The notes below the pieces were generated by a model. The model was not told the origin of the DNA. It saw only the letters and a program-made list of their open reading frames with translations, and did not search any database. Shown here piece by piece: positions 31,736 to 44,997 of a stretch of DNA of 64,000 nucleotides. This DNA comes from Blumeriella jaapii (lineage: Eukaryota; Ascomycota; Leotiomycetes; Helotiales; Drepanopezizaceae). A program made the position numbers and the translations under genes. The stretch is from contig VWND01000076.1 in assembly GCA_009599575.1 (NCBI GenBank), positions 1,798,001-1,862,000 on the forward strand. Direction: 5' to 3'. How positions within the stretch are numbered: position 1 is the first letter of the stretch; the number at the start of each line of letters is the position of its first letter.

Positions 31736-34700
31736 CAAAAACCGAATTTTTTAATTTTATATTTTTTCGGTTTTTTAATTTGTTTTTGGCTTTTTTGCTA
31801 TCGGCTTCTGCGAAAAAATAGCGTTTCGCTTATTATTTAAATTATTTTGTTTTTTTTGCTTTTTTAAAAAATGGCTCGATAAAATGTTAATCGAAGTATC
31901 GTTTAGATTTACGAACGTTCTGATCGCTTTTTCGTCGATAATATTATTAAGCGTCGCCGCGACGAATGCTTTTTACGATTTTTTTTCGTAAATAATAAAT
32001 TTTAGCTTTTAAACGTAGTTTTACGCTTTGCAAAAAGCGCTGAAAAGTTTTGTATTAAAATCGTAAAAATAATCGATTAGTTCGTCGTAATTAAAACCGA
32101 TTAACGCTTTTGTTTTTCGTAAAACTAATAAGTCGGATTACGGTTATCTGCCGACGAATGCTTTTGAAAAAGCTCCGAAGCTTATAAAAAAAACTATTTT
32201 ACAAAATGGTTCGGAAATAGTCGTTTACAATCGAAATCACCGAAAATATTATAATTGCTTTCGCCGCAGTATAAATAATATTAAATTGCTTATCGGATTA
32301 TCGTTTTCGAAATAATTTTTATATTTTTATGCCGTATAATTATTCGAATAAATTAACATCGCGCCGTCGGTTTTTTAGATTTTGAATTTAACGAAAACTT
32401 TTTGCTTAGTCGAAAAGCTAACAAAAATTATTTTATTTTTTATTTCGTAGCTTTCGGTTTCGTAATCCGATAAAATAGCCGAGGCCACTGCTTTAAACGC
32501 GCTGAAATACGAGAAAGCTGGCCTTTTTTAAATAGTTTTAATCAGCTTGGCGTCGTAATATAATTGCAAATAAATTTCGATTATCTCCGAATTGTATACG
32601 AAAGCAGACAGAACGTAATAATCGAAAATAGCGTCGATAGGATTTTCGATCTTTTTTTTTTTTTAAAAATCGGCGATATCGAATTTTATAATTGTAATAC
32701 GGTCGGAACTAGCGAAGCCTAAAGCGATCGGAACGTTAGAATAAACTATAAAACGGCAGTTTTCGGAATTCCGAATAATTAAAACAGCGAGGTAAAAGCC
32801 GGGATGCATTTTAAAAACTTATTAAATAAAATTGTAAAATATATTAGCGAAAAAAGTTATAAGCGCTTTTTAGGTTTTAACCAATCGGAAATAATACTTA
32901 TATATAACTATTTTTTTTTTTATAAAATACAGCAGTGGCTTGTTTTTTTCGTTATGAAATTTTATATAATTAACGAATTCGCAGTTTAATTTAAATAGAT
33001 TTTAAAGCATATTTTCGGTCGAAAAGCTAAAAAAATCGGCTTTTAAAAATATTCGTTGCTTTTATTTTTTTACGTTTTAATCGAGCTTTATAATCGCGTT
33101 GAAAACTTTAGGATTTGTTTTAAAATTTGCGTAGCCCAAATAAGCTTTAATATGCGCTTAGGTAATTTTCGCAGTTTTTCGTCGGAATATAAATTAATTA
33201 TTAAAATTAATTTCGAATACGTTGTAATCCGAATTTTTAATAGCAGCGAATCGATTAGCAAAGCCGATAATATTAACTTTTTTTATAATTAAATCGCAGT
33301 ACGCCGCGTAATAACATACGTAAAAATAGCAGAATTTGCCGTTTTTTTTAGCGTTAACGTTATTCGTAAAAACGAAATTAAAAAATCGAAGTTTTTTAAC
33401 GAAAAAAAACTCGAATAAAAACGGATTATCGTTTTTAAAATTTTTTTTTATTTATTTTAGCATATTATATTTATAATTTTCCGAAAAAAATTTAATTTAG
33501 TTTTCGTTCGAAGCAAAAAAAAAAAAGCTGACGGATTTATTTAGCTTTTATATAAAAATGTCGAAATAAAACTTTTAAATCGTTTCGTCGTCGAAAACGA
33601 AAGTTTTAAATAAAATAATTTAATTTTATATTTTTTATATAATTTTTTTCGCGATAATTTCGATATTTTTTTTTAAGCTTTTTCGGTCGAATCGTATAAT
33701 AATCGAGATTTTAAATACTTTTATTAAAATTTGAAATATTAACGGTTCGACGTTTTTAAACGCAGCAAACGTTTTTAATATTTGCGTATTTAATTTCGAA
33801 AAGTTAGATTTAAAATCGTTTAAATTTTTTTTTTTCGGAATACCGGCGTTTTTTAAATCCGATTTTATAAAATCGTCGCGTTTTTTATTAATTAGCTTAA
33901 AGCTTATAATTCGGCGTCGATTTCCGGCTGTTTTTACTCGCGGTGTCTTTTTTATTAACGACGTAAATAATTTTTTTTTCCGAATAAAAAAAATTTCGAA
34001 AATATCGGCGCGCTTTTTTAAATTTTTTATTTTTATTTTTTTCGGAATCGTTTTTATAAATATAATAAGTTTTTTATATTCGAATAAGCGATTATTTATT
34101 ATTACGCTTTTGATTTCGTTTTCGGATTCGTTTTCGATAATTAAAAATAAAAATCGTCGAATTGTTTTAGCTGTTTTAAAAATATTAATTATTACCGCGT
34201 ATGTTTTTTCGAATTAAACGAAAATAATATTAGCTTTTTCGTTTTTTTCGTCGTCGTAGATTTAAAATATCGGAATAACGTCGTTTTTTTTCGATATAAA
34301 AATGCCGTATTTAGCGACGTTTAATTTTTTGCTTTAAAAAAGGGTTAGATTTAAAGTTTCGCAGCCGATTAAGATTTTTTTTAACGATTATATAATATCG
34401 TCGACCAGTTTGCAGATAATTGTAAAAAAGCTTGTGAATCTGCGGGCTTTTGGGTTGTTAGTTTTCAGAGCTTGCGCTTTAAAAATGTAAGCGTTTAATA
34501 TTTAGATTTTTTTTTTAATAAAAGTAATAGTTTCGAAAAAGCGAGCGAAATATCGAAATGGAATAATACCGGTAATTTTGCTAAAAACGTATTTTTAAAT
34601 ATTTTTTTTTCGTTGATTTAATAAAAAGCGTAATATTCGGTCTGTTATTTTTTTTTTGTTATTTCGAATTCTTTTTGCTTCGGCGAAGGTTTTTAAAGCG

Positions 34701-34990
34701 TTGTCGTAATTTAGCAAAAATTTGTCGTAATTAAAACTTTTACGAACGAATTTAATTTTAACGAAATTTTCGTAATCGAATAAAAATTCGTTAACGTTTT
34801 CAGTTATTATATCGAATTGTTTTATAAATGTTTTTACGAAAGCAGCTTATTAATCTGAAATAGCGGTATTATATATTTGCTTAAATTCGAAAAGGTTGCG
34901 TATAATAGTTCCGTTTTAAAATAGGTTAAAAATAAGCTTGCCAGATTTAGCAACGCTTTACTTAGGGAACGATATAATATCGATGGTTTT
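31736..34990 (-). pseudogene. Element B extra frame (ORF3) of unknown function, RIP-mutated
   Basis: Reading the minus strand and passing through TAA/TAG codons, one frame of roughly 1,050-1,090 codons can be followed between the spacer and the 3' LTR. It is collinear with element A 46,996-50,264 and element E 59,466-62,730. Segments shared by the copies include NEFLFDYENFVK, FRHFARFFET and FYFDIFIQKPNKSV, and near the end DGAMLIYSNNYTAQKYKNYFEN and SLNDTSINILS. It is Lys/Phe/Asn-rich even where less mutated. I recognise no domain. Presence in three copies at the same place argues that it belongs to the element. Confidence 0.65.
33936..33968 (-). repeat. 33-bp palindromic unit in ORF3 of element B
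   Basis: Decayed version (ACTCGCGG...GACGTAAAT) at the position homologous to 48,034-48,066 and 61,668-61,700. Confidence 0.5.
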
Positions 34991-37000
34991 GTTAATTAAA
35001 AAAGTATATTATATTTATTAAAAAATAAATGAAAAAAAGTACGAAGGCTGTAGGGTATTTGTATCCGAAAATTACGGAAATCCGTATGCTGTTTTTTTAA
35101 TAAATTATAATTTTTTAAGCAGCCATCCGTTCAGAATAACGAAAAAAATAAATAATATATAAAATAATAAATAATAAAATGCATAAAAAATGGTTTTTGA
35201 AAAATATGCGAGTAATATAAATATATTAAATATATGGCTTAAATATATACAAAGCTTGTTCTGATAAACAAAAATATAATTAAACAAAAAAAAGTATAAT
35301 AAGTGTTTTAAATAATATAAAAAAAAGTTTTAAAAATAAATAATATATATAAAACAGAATTAGATTATATATAAGCAAAGCAAAACAAAAATAATAAAAT
35401 AGTATATAATAAAAAAGAAAAAATAATAAATAACGAAAATTATAAAACAATTAATAAACAATTTTATAAGCATTTTTCTTTTTTTCGGTTATAAATAGAA
35501 TTACGATTTAAACTGTGGTTTTAGCAGCGGGGTTATCGTTCGGCTGTTTCCAAACCTTTTTAAAAGGTTTTTTTTTTTTAGAAATATAATCGCTTTAATC
35601 GGAATCGTCGTCGGAATCGCTGAAATCGAAGTCGCTTTCTGATTCAGAATTTAAAAAGTAAATTTGCTGGTTTTTTTTGTAAAATCGTTTTAACCGGTTG
35701 GCGGCGAACGTTTTTTTTAGTTTTATTTTATCGAATTCCGTAAGCTTGTAATAGCTTTTATTTAACTCGGCCTCGTATACTTCGTAGAATCCGAGCCATT
35801 TATAATTAAATTTAATATCGGCCGATTTATCGATAACGCGCTGAACGTCGTAAATTAAAATCAGGATTTTTTTTTTTAATTAGCGTTTTTTTTAAAACTT
35901 TGGTTTTATTTCAAACTTTTTTAGCTGCTTTTTTATATTTTTTTTTTTTTAAAATTATTTTTTTTATATTTATATCGCGATAATCGAACTGCTTAAATTT
36001 TATTACTAATAGGTTTGTTTTCGTTTTTATTTTAATTACGTTATAAAACTTTTATACAAGCCATTTCGTTTCCAAAGGCAATCGAGCGTTTCTGCTGTAT
36101 TAAATAAAAAATAAGATTATTTTAATAAAGGCGTATATATATATTCGTATAATAAAAAGCATTTTCGAGAATTTCCGCGATCAACGCTTATAGCCTTTTC
36201 GAATGGCTTTTAAAAAATTATTAAAAATATTTTTATAACTTCGTTCCACGGATTCGTTGCTTTTCGAATTATAAGCTGAAATTTGAATGCGCTGAATCCC
36301 GTATTTTTTTATAAAAGTTTCGATAACGCTTTTGTTTTCGGATTTATTATCGACGTTTAATTTGCTAAATAAACCGTATCGATATATAACGTTTTTTTAA
36401 AAAAAAGTCGCTATAGCTTCGGAAATAGCGTTTCGGAAAAATCGCTTTTTAAGTTATTCAAACAGATCGTCGATAACGAATACGAAGCATATATGCCCGC
36501 GGTCGGTAATCGGTACGCGTATAACGTTAAAATTGATTTTTTTTTAAATTTTAAAAAATCACGTCGGATATAATAAGTTTTTTTTTCGGCCCGGTTTTCG
36601 TTTTTAGCAAAAAATACAGCTTTTAACGAAAGCTTTATAATTTTCGAAGCATTTTTTTTATTAAAAATCGTTTTTGATTCGGTAATAAATAGCTTCAGCT
36701 TTTTTATAAAACACTTTTTCGTAGGTTTTTTTTATAACTTGAAATTTATCGGCTTTGTTATTTATTATTAAGCGTTTTTAATATATATTATTTTTTATTT
36801 TGTATAGCTTTTTGTCGGCTAAAATATAATCGAAAGCCTGGTTTTTAAATAATTTAAATTAATAATTTAGCACGCTAAATGGTTTAAATAAAATAATTAA
36901 ATAATATACGATTAAATAAAAGTTTTTAATTTCGTAATTATCAATTAAAAATTTATTTTCGTCGTTAATCGGCTTATTCCGATCGTTTTCGGTCAAATCT

Positions 37001-37096
37001 ATTCGCGGTGCCAACCGAAATAATAACGCGAATGCTTTTTCGGCCCGAAAATCGGTGTTTTTTATTCGCGATGCCAGCCGAAATAACAACGCGAAT
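37001..37096 (-). repeat. Two 33-bp palindromic units in pol of element B
   Basis: Units at 37,001-37,033 (ATTCGCGGTGCC...AACGCGAAT) and 37,064-37,096 (ATTCGCGATGCC...AACGCGAAT), 30 bp apart. On the minus strand both are in frame and read FALLFRLA(S/P)RI. Confidence 0.75.
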
Positions 37097-39007
37097 AGTT
37101 TTAGCTTTATAAAATCCAAAGCGCAAATAACAAAACAATCGATTTCGTTAGCGATTTATTCGTCGATATTTTATTCGCTTTATTTAGCGAAATCAAACGG
37201 ATAAAAACGTTTTCGTTTGGAAAAGCCGTTTGCCGCTGTATTAATTGTTTTTTAATATATTTAATTTCGAAATTTATAAATCGCATTTAAGCTATTTAAT
37301 TAATAACGAGCGCTTTCGATAAATTATTAGCTTTTTTATTTAATTGGTCGACAAAGATTTTTGCGTCTGTTTCCAAAATAAAATATACGCCGTACAATTC
37401 GCTTTTTATTTTTTTTATTGTTTTAAAAGCGCTTTGATATTTTCGTTTAATAGCATCGTAGCGTGCTTTAGCAAAAGATTATAAACCGTTTTCGAATCGT
37501 GAAAAATGCCGTTTTTTATTTTTATCGATTTGTTATAATACAATTTCCCAATCGAAAATATTAGCGTCGATAATTAAAATAATTTTTTTTGCGTTTGAAT
37601 TATAATCGATTCGCACAAATAATAGAGCCGATAAAAAGTCGTTTTTAAAGATTTTTATAGCTTTGTTTTGTTTTTTTTTCTAAACGAAATCGACTTTTTT
37701 TTTTATCGTAGCGTAAATAAATGCAATTTTTTAAAAAAAGTTTTTGATTTAATTACGGTAATAAATTATAACGCTAATAAAAGCTTTGGCTTCGGTGATA
37801 TTTTTATACTTTTTTTATTCGCAGATTTTTTTAATTTTTTTTCGTTAAAAATGGCGGCTAGCGCTGTTAGTTATATAACCGACGATATTTATTTCGGATA
37901 TGCAAAATTTTAATCGAGGGCCAATAATAGCTTTGGCTTTTTCGAAGCAGATTATAATTTTATCGATGTTTTGGATATGTTTTATTATATAACGTCGAAT
38001 TTTAGAAAAAATCTTTTTATTATTATAATATAATTTGGAGCCTTTTATTTCAACGTCGTTAATATAAGAAAAACAATATTAAAAATGCAAATTATAAAAA
38101 TTTTATATACGATTTTTACGAATTAAGCGACTAAATTAATGGCTTTTATAAATACTTTGGTTATACGCAATAAACCGATTGGAATTTAAATTGCCGTTAT
38201 ATTTCGAAATTATAAATCAAATATTAAATAATCGTAGCCGGAAAACAGGTCGAAAAGAAAAGCGATCGTTAATTTTGCGAATTCGTTTGAAAATTAATCG
38301 ACGTTAAATGGCATATTAGCGTTTCGTATCGTTATTTTGTTTATTTCGACGATTACGGTAATAAATTTGTAAATGCTTTTTTTTTTTTTCGCAACGATAA
38401 ACCATTTGTTTTTATATAGGCCGTAGCAAAATTCGAAGATTTTTTGTTTAATTTGTTTTTTTAATATTTCGATTATTTTATTTTAAAAAGCTTTTAAAAC
38501 TGAAAAGGTTTTTTTTTGCCAGGCTTCGTAAAATACGGTTTTAATATCGATATAAGGCGTAACGTTAAAGCTGAATTGGTCCATTTCGGTGAAATCGAAG
38601 GTTATAGCTTTTTTTCGGTTGCGTAAAATTTTATATAAAATCTTTTTTTTTTTAGCAAAAGTTAGATTTCGATTATTAAATTATTAAATCGTTTTTTTAT
38701 AAATCGGCTGCTAAATAATAGGCTGGAAAATCGGCCGGTGATAAGTTTTTCGAATTCGCCAATAATTAATTAAAATGGTTTTATTATTTCGTTTTTTTCG
38801 AACTAATCGTTTATTTTTTCGGAAATATTTTTATTAAATTCGCTAAGATTTACGAATCGTATTTTATTAGCTTTACGCTTGTAAAAAGTGCTGATATTAA
38901 TATAAAATAATAAAATATATAAATCGGGTTTGTTTAATACAAAAACGAAATTTTCGAAATTTTTATTTTTTAATTAATAGCCAAAAATGTTAATATTAGC
39001 TAATTTT

Positions 39008-39040
39008 ATTCGCGGTGCTATTTCGATTAATAACGCGAAT
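39008..39040 (-). repeat. 33-bp palindromic unit near the RT N-terminus of element B
   Basis: ATTCGCGGTGC...AACGCGAAT, same length and ends as the units at 37,001 and 37,064 but a partly different centre; read in frame as FALLIEIAPRI on the minus strand. Confidence 0.7.
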
Positions 39041-42000
39041 GCTTTTAATTAAGTATTTTCCAGGTTTTGTTATAACTTAGCGTTTGTTTTAAAACTAAAG
39101 CCGGCTATTCGTTTTCCGATAAAACGTCGATTAAAAAAACTTTATCGCCGGCGACGGTAATTTGATTTTGAAAAAATCGGTTTTAGTTTCAGAAAAAGGT
39201 TTTTATCTGGCCGTTTTCGATGTATTTAAAACTGACGAAACTTTCCAGAATTTAAAGCATTTCAAAAATAATAAAATAAAAGTATTTTTTTATTATTAAA
39301 AAGTTTTTATAAGTAATAATACTTTTAACGTCGATTTTTATATTTCGTACAATTTTATTAAATTTAATAATATTTTTATTAACGGTGGTATAAATTATTC
39401 GTTTATCGGTAATAATCGGGATATTATTAGCTTCGGCTGTTTCCTGGTTTATGCAATTGATTTCGGCTTTATTATCGAATAAAACGAGGGCGGTTATATT
39501 TTTTTAAGTATAATTTTTATTTTTAGTATTTTTATAGCCGTGTAAAAGCAGTTTCGTCGTTTTGACTTTTGGGTTTTTATAACGAAGGCCAAAAAGCTGA
39601 TTTTTTCCGAGGATTTCTTTTTATCGGCTAAATTAACTGCGGTGTTGTAAATTTTTTCCTGATTTTTTTTTAATTTAAAATCGTTTTTTTTTCGGATAAT
39701 TTTAATTTTTTCGTTTTTTTTTAATACAAGGATTTGTTTATTAATAATTTTGTCGAATTTTTTTTTTATATTAAATAAATCGTTGAATTTCAATTTAATT
39801 TTCTGTTTTATGATTTTTTCAATAGCTTTATCGACGGCTTCGGAGCTGATATATTTATCAATTTATTTCTCGCTTCGCATTAATAATAAGCGTTTAAAAG
39901 CTGGTATTTTTTAAATAATTTAAACCGGAATATCGGTATCGATATTTTTTATATCGTCGTTAATTTTTTTTATTATAAGCGTTTTTTTAATAATTTTATC
40001 GGTTTTTTTTCGAATTTTAAAATTTTTTTTTTTTTCGATTCTAACGTTTTTTTTTATATTAATTAATTTAGCGAATAAAACAAAAGCATTTTGCTTTTTT
40101 ATAATTCGCTAGTTTAATTATGCAATTATAATATTTGCAAATACGATAATTGCATTAGCAATATATATATTTATTTTTTATTTATATATTTGAACTTTAT
40201 TTACGCTTAGAATAAAAGTTTTTTTTTTAATTAATACGCTTTTTGAAATGTTTTTTTTTTATTAATAAAAATCGTTTTTATATTTTTTCTGTTTTTTAAA
40301 CAGTCGTTTTATTTCGTATTTTTTATTTTTAAGCGAATAATATTTAATCAGCTTTGATTTTCAGCTTTGTTAAAAAAGCTTATTTCTGCTTTCGTCGGTC
40401 CGAAGCAAATCGCTTTATATTTATTAATATAACAGATACTATTGTTTATATAAAAATTAAATGCTTTGCATTTAAAGCGAATATAAGGTTTTTCGCAGTA
40501 AATTTTTTTATTATCACAAAATCCGTATTTAAGGCTACGAAGTCTGTTTTGATAATTATTTCTATTATTTTAATAACCGCGATTTTAATTTCCGCGTTAA
40601 TTTCCTTTCCTCTGATAATCGTTATTATAATTAATATTTCGCTGATTCTGATCGCTAATACGAAAAGATTGCCATTGGGCAGCCATTACTTCTACGATAG
40701 CTTGGCGAGATTAATCGCTTCGCGCATTTTAAAAAAAGTAGTTGTTATAAAAGCTATTTTGGTCGTTTTTATTATTCGAATTAACGTAAAAAAGTTTCTT
40801 CTGCTGCTGTATAAAACCTTCGACTTTGTTTTAAAGCTTTTGAATTTTAATATCGGTAAATTTTAATACGAAAGTTTCGATATTTTTATTAAGTTTTTTC
40901 AAGCCTATAAGTTTTGCAAAACGATTGAATAATATAATAATTAGTTGTTTTTTGGCGATTTCGGTAATTTTTAGTAGCTGGGCATATTTCTGCACTAGAG
41001 CTTCTACGTTTTTTTTGTAAATAAAAAAGGAAGATTTCTTTTGATTTATGGCTTCGATAATACGTTTACTTTGGTTTTGTTTAAAAACGAATTTCACAAA
41101 TTTGGAATACTGGTCGAAGGTTTTAGAATTTTATTTATTAACTTTAAAATGCTTAATAGTTTTATTGCGAATATTAATTAAAAGGCCAAATAAAAACAAT
41201 TTTTTTTGTTTAACTTCGCTTAAAATCTTTTTATTAACGAAAACGTTAAAAACTTTCGTATAAATACGATAATAAGCTTTAAATTTTTTGGCTTAGCGAA
41301 TTATTATAACAAACTGTTTGAAAAAAGCGATAGTATCGCGAATTTGCTAACGATCGTGGTTTCGGAATTCTGATTTCAAAGCTTTAACTAGCTTGCGCTA
41401 ATCTCGAGTCTTAATAACTTTTTATTTATTTATCGATTTAATAATATTCTTAGTGGTTGGGTTATAATAACGAAAGAATTTATCGAACATTTTAATTTTA
41501 AAAACTTCGAAATTTTTATAAGTTTTTTTATATTTTTCGATAAAATCGGTAACGTTGGCGTTATTAAATAAAGGTGTATTAAAAAAGCCAAAAAAAGGCA
41601 TACGGCTTCGCATAAGAAAACGAAAAGCGTCGTTGTTTATAATATTAGCGAAAGTATTGGTAGGGTTTAAATTAAATAAATAAATGTTTTCTGAAGTTGC
41701 AGATTAAAAGTTTTTAATATAAAAAAAATTATTTTTAATAAGGGAGCTATTAAAAAAGTTTTTGTATTTTTTAAAAAAATTAAATAAAATAAAATTACGT
41801 TTAAACATTTGAATAATATATTAAAAAACTTGTTTTTTAATAAGTTAATTAGATTAATATAATATTATTATATAATCCACAGTTTCGATATTCCGTGGCT
41901 TAGATTAATACACGTACAGCCATTTTTTTATTATTTTTAATAAAAAGCCGCAAATTGTAATTGCCACAATTATAAAGCGTAAAATCAGAAGGTTAAGTTT

Positions 42001-42384
42001 TCGCTAGGCGTTTGATTAAAAGAAATCTAGTTCAGAAAGGCCGAGCGCAGCAATCGAAGCGTATAAACTAATATTCGATTTGTTATTTTTAAATAAAAAA
42101 GCGATTTTCGAGCTTTGAATTTCGCACGGTTCAGAATTGCCTAACCGTAATTTCAGACGTTTTTAAAATGTGTTGCATTTTTGTAATTTAATAATTATGC
42201 TTAAAATAAAAAAAGCTATTAAAAATCTTTTATATAATACAGCTGCAAACAATATTATATAAAAGGTTTTTCAAATCGTAATAGCGAAATATCGAAATCG
42301 ATTTTGATTATAAATTTAAAAAACGCATCGGCGAATATATAAAAACGAAATACCGAAGTTTGAATTTCTGCGTAGGTTATTAAA

Positions 42385-42651
42385 TATAAAAGTAGATAGG
42401 AAAACCAGACTGATACGGCCATATATCGGTGGGTAAAATAGTCTAAGAAATTTTTAAAAAAGACTGAAAAAAAGAAAAAAAAAATAAATAAAAGTATGAA
42501 TTGGATTGCGTGCTTATAGTATTATTTAAGGGGGTGCCTTGCTTTTATACCTGTTAAAGGTAGTCAGTGGCAGGGGGTTTCGGAGGGGTCCATGCCTCGA
42601 CTATAGCTAAAACTACCAACTCCCATTAATACAAGGTATCACCGTTTTACA
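42385..42651 (-). repeat. 5' LTR of element B
   Basis: The outer end (plus-strand right side, GGGGTTTCGGAGGGGTCCAT) is well preserved; the inner end (42,385-42,450) is AT-mutated. Confidence 0.9.
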
Positions 42652-42961
42652 ATACGAAATGTAAAAGTCGACGTTGGAAGTATTATTACTTATAAAAACT
42701 TTTTGATAATAAAAAAATACTTTTATTTTATTATTTTTAAAATATTCTGGATTTTGAAAAATTTCGTTAGCTTTAAATATATCAAAAACGGCCAAATAAA
42801 AACCTTTTTTTGGAATTGAAACCGATTTTTTTAAAGCTAAATTATCGTCGCCGGCGATAAGATTTTCTTAATCGACGTTTTATCGGAAAACGAATAGCCG
42901 GCTTTGATTTTAAAACAAACGCTAGGTTATAATAAAACCTGGAAAATACTCGGCTAAAAAC

Positions 42962-42994
42962 ATTTATATTATCAATCGAAATAACACCGCGAAT
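42962..42994 (+). repeat. 33-bp palindromic unit near the RT N-terminus of element A
   Basis: RIP-altered left end (ATTTATA) and intact right end (ACCGCGAAT); homologous to 39,008-39,040 of element B. Confidence 0.6.
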
Positions 42995-44901
42995 AAAATT
43001 AGCTAATATTAATATTTTTAATTACTAATTCGGAAATAAAAGTTCCGAAGATTTCGTTTTCGTATTAAACAAACCCGACCTATACTTTCTATTTTTTTAT
43101 ATTAATATTAGCATTTTTTATAAGCGCAAAACTGATAAAATACGATTTGTAAATCTTGGCGAATCCGATAAAAATATTTTCGGATAAACGATTAGTTCGA
43201 AAAAAACGAAGCAATAAAACTATTTTAATCAATTATTAGCGAGCTCGAAAAACTTATTATCGGCCGATTTTCCAATTTATTATTTGGCAGCCGATTTACG
43301 AAAAAACGATTTAATAATTTAATAATCGGAATTTAATTTCTGCCAAAAAAAAAAAAGATTTTGTATAAAGTTTTACGCAATCGAAAAAAAGCTATAGCTT
43401 TCGATTTTACCGAAATAAGCCAATTTAGTTTTAACGTTACGTTCCATATCGATATTAAAACCGTGTTTTACGAAACCTAGCAAAAAAAAATCTTTTTAAT
43501 TTTTAAAACTTTTTAGAATAAAATAGTCGAAATGCTAAAAAAACGAATTAAGCAAAAAATCTTCGAATTTTGCCACGGCCCATATAAAAACAAATAATTT
43601 ATCGTTGCGAAAAAAAAAAAAACATTTACAAATTTATTATCGTAATCGTCGAAATAAACAAAATAATAATACGAAACGCTAACGTGCCATTTAACGTCGA
43701 TTAATTTTCGAACGAATTCGCAAAACTAACGATCGCTTTTCTTTTCGACCTGTTTTCCGGCTACGACTATTTAATATTTAATTTACGATTTCGAAATATA
43801 ACGGCAATTTAAATACTAATCGGTTACTGCGTATAACGAAAGTATTTATAAAAGCTATTAATTTAATCGCTTAATTCGTAAAAATCGTATATAAAATCCT
43901 TATAATTTACATTTCTAACATTGCCTTTTTTTACGTTAACGACGTCGGAATAAAAAGTTCCAAATTATATTATAATAATAAAAAGATTTTTTTTAAAATT
44001 CGACGTTATATAATAAAATATATTTAAAATATCGATAAAATCATAATCTGCTTCGAAAAAGCCAAAGCTATTATTGGCCCTCGATTAAAATTTTATATAT
44101 CCGAAATAAATATCGTTAATTATATAACTGATAGCGCTGGCCGCCATTTTTAACGAAAAAAAATTAAAAAGATTTGCGAATAAAAAAAGTGTAAAAATAT
44201 TACCGAAGCCAAAGCTTTTATTAGCATTATGATTTATTACCGCAATTAAATTAAAATTTTTTTTTAAAAAACTGCATTTATTTACGCTACGATAAAAAAA
44301 AAATCGATTTCGTTTAGGAAAAAAAGCAGAGCAAAATTATAAAAATTTTTAAAAACGATTTTTTATCGGTTTTATCGTTTATACGGATCGATTATAGCCT
44401 AAATGCAAAAGAAATTATTTTAATTATCGACGCTAATATTTTCGGTTAAAAAGCTGTATTATAATAAATCGACGAAAACAAAAAACGGCATTTTTCACGA
44501 TTCGAAAGCGGCTTATAATTTTCCGCTGAAATACGCTACGATGCTATTAAACGAAAATATCGAAGCGTTTTTAAAATAATAAAAAAAATAAAAAACGAAT
44601 TATACGGCGTATATTTTATTTTAAAAACAAACGCAAAAGTTTTTATCGATTAATTAAATAAAAAAGCTAATAACTTATTAAAAGCGTTCGTTACTAATTA
44701 AATAATTTAAATGCGATTTATAAACTTCGAAATTAAGCATATTAAAAAAACAATTAATACAGCGGCAAACGGCCTTTCCAAACGAAAACGTTTTTATCCG
44801 TTTAATTTCGCTAAACAAAATAAATAAAATATCGACGAATAAATCGCTGACGAAATCGGCTGCTTTGTTATTTGCGCTTTTGGTTTTATAAAGCCAAAAT
44901 T

Positions 44902-44997
44902 ATTCGCGTTGCTATTTCGGCTGGCACCGCGAGTAAAAAACATCGATTTTCGGACCGAAAAAGCATTCGCGTTATTATTTCGGCTAGCACCGCGAAT
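44902..44997 (+). repeat. Two 33-bp palindromic units between RNase H and integrase of element A
   Basis: 44,902-44,934 (ATTCGCGTTGC...ACCGCGAGT) and 44,965-44,997 (ATTCGCGTTAT...ACCGCGAAT). Both are in frame with pol and give LFRLAPR-type peptides; homologous to the pair at 37,001-37,096. Confidence 0.75.

Larger units (their letters stand above)
35501..41808 (-). pseudogene. Element B gag-pol relic, RIP-mutated
   Basis: Starts at the ATG complementary to 41806-41808 and runs leftward. Gag carries NVTDFIEKYKKTYKNF and DKFFRYYNPTTKNIIKSI. The protease region lies near 39,480 and the RT relic near 38,900-38,000, with FEFCYGLYKNK- and FVARKKK-like segments. RNase H to about 37,150 ends NTAANGLSKRKRF. 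An insert with two palindromic units is at 37,001-37,096. Integrase follows to about 36,000, with a C-terminal stretch DVQRVIDKSADIKFNYKWLGFYEVYEAE- and PQFKS before the stop at 35,501-35,503. The order RT-RH-IN places the family in Ty3/Gypsy. Confidence 0.82.
31362..42651 (-). mobile_element. 11.3-kb Gypsy-type LTR element B (minus strand), nested in element A
   Basis: Complete copy of the same family as A in opposite orientation: 5' LTR 42651-42385, 3' LTR 31628-31362, both 267 bp. The 4-bp target duplication ATAC lies at 31358-31361 and 42652-42655. Gag (about 41,808-40,300), pol (to about 35,501), AT-rich spacer and extra frame (about 34,990-31,736) run in this order on the minus strand. 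RIP has broken all frames. It is younger than A, because it lies inside it. Confidence 0.9.
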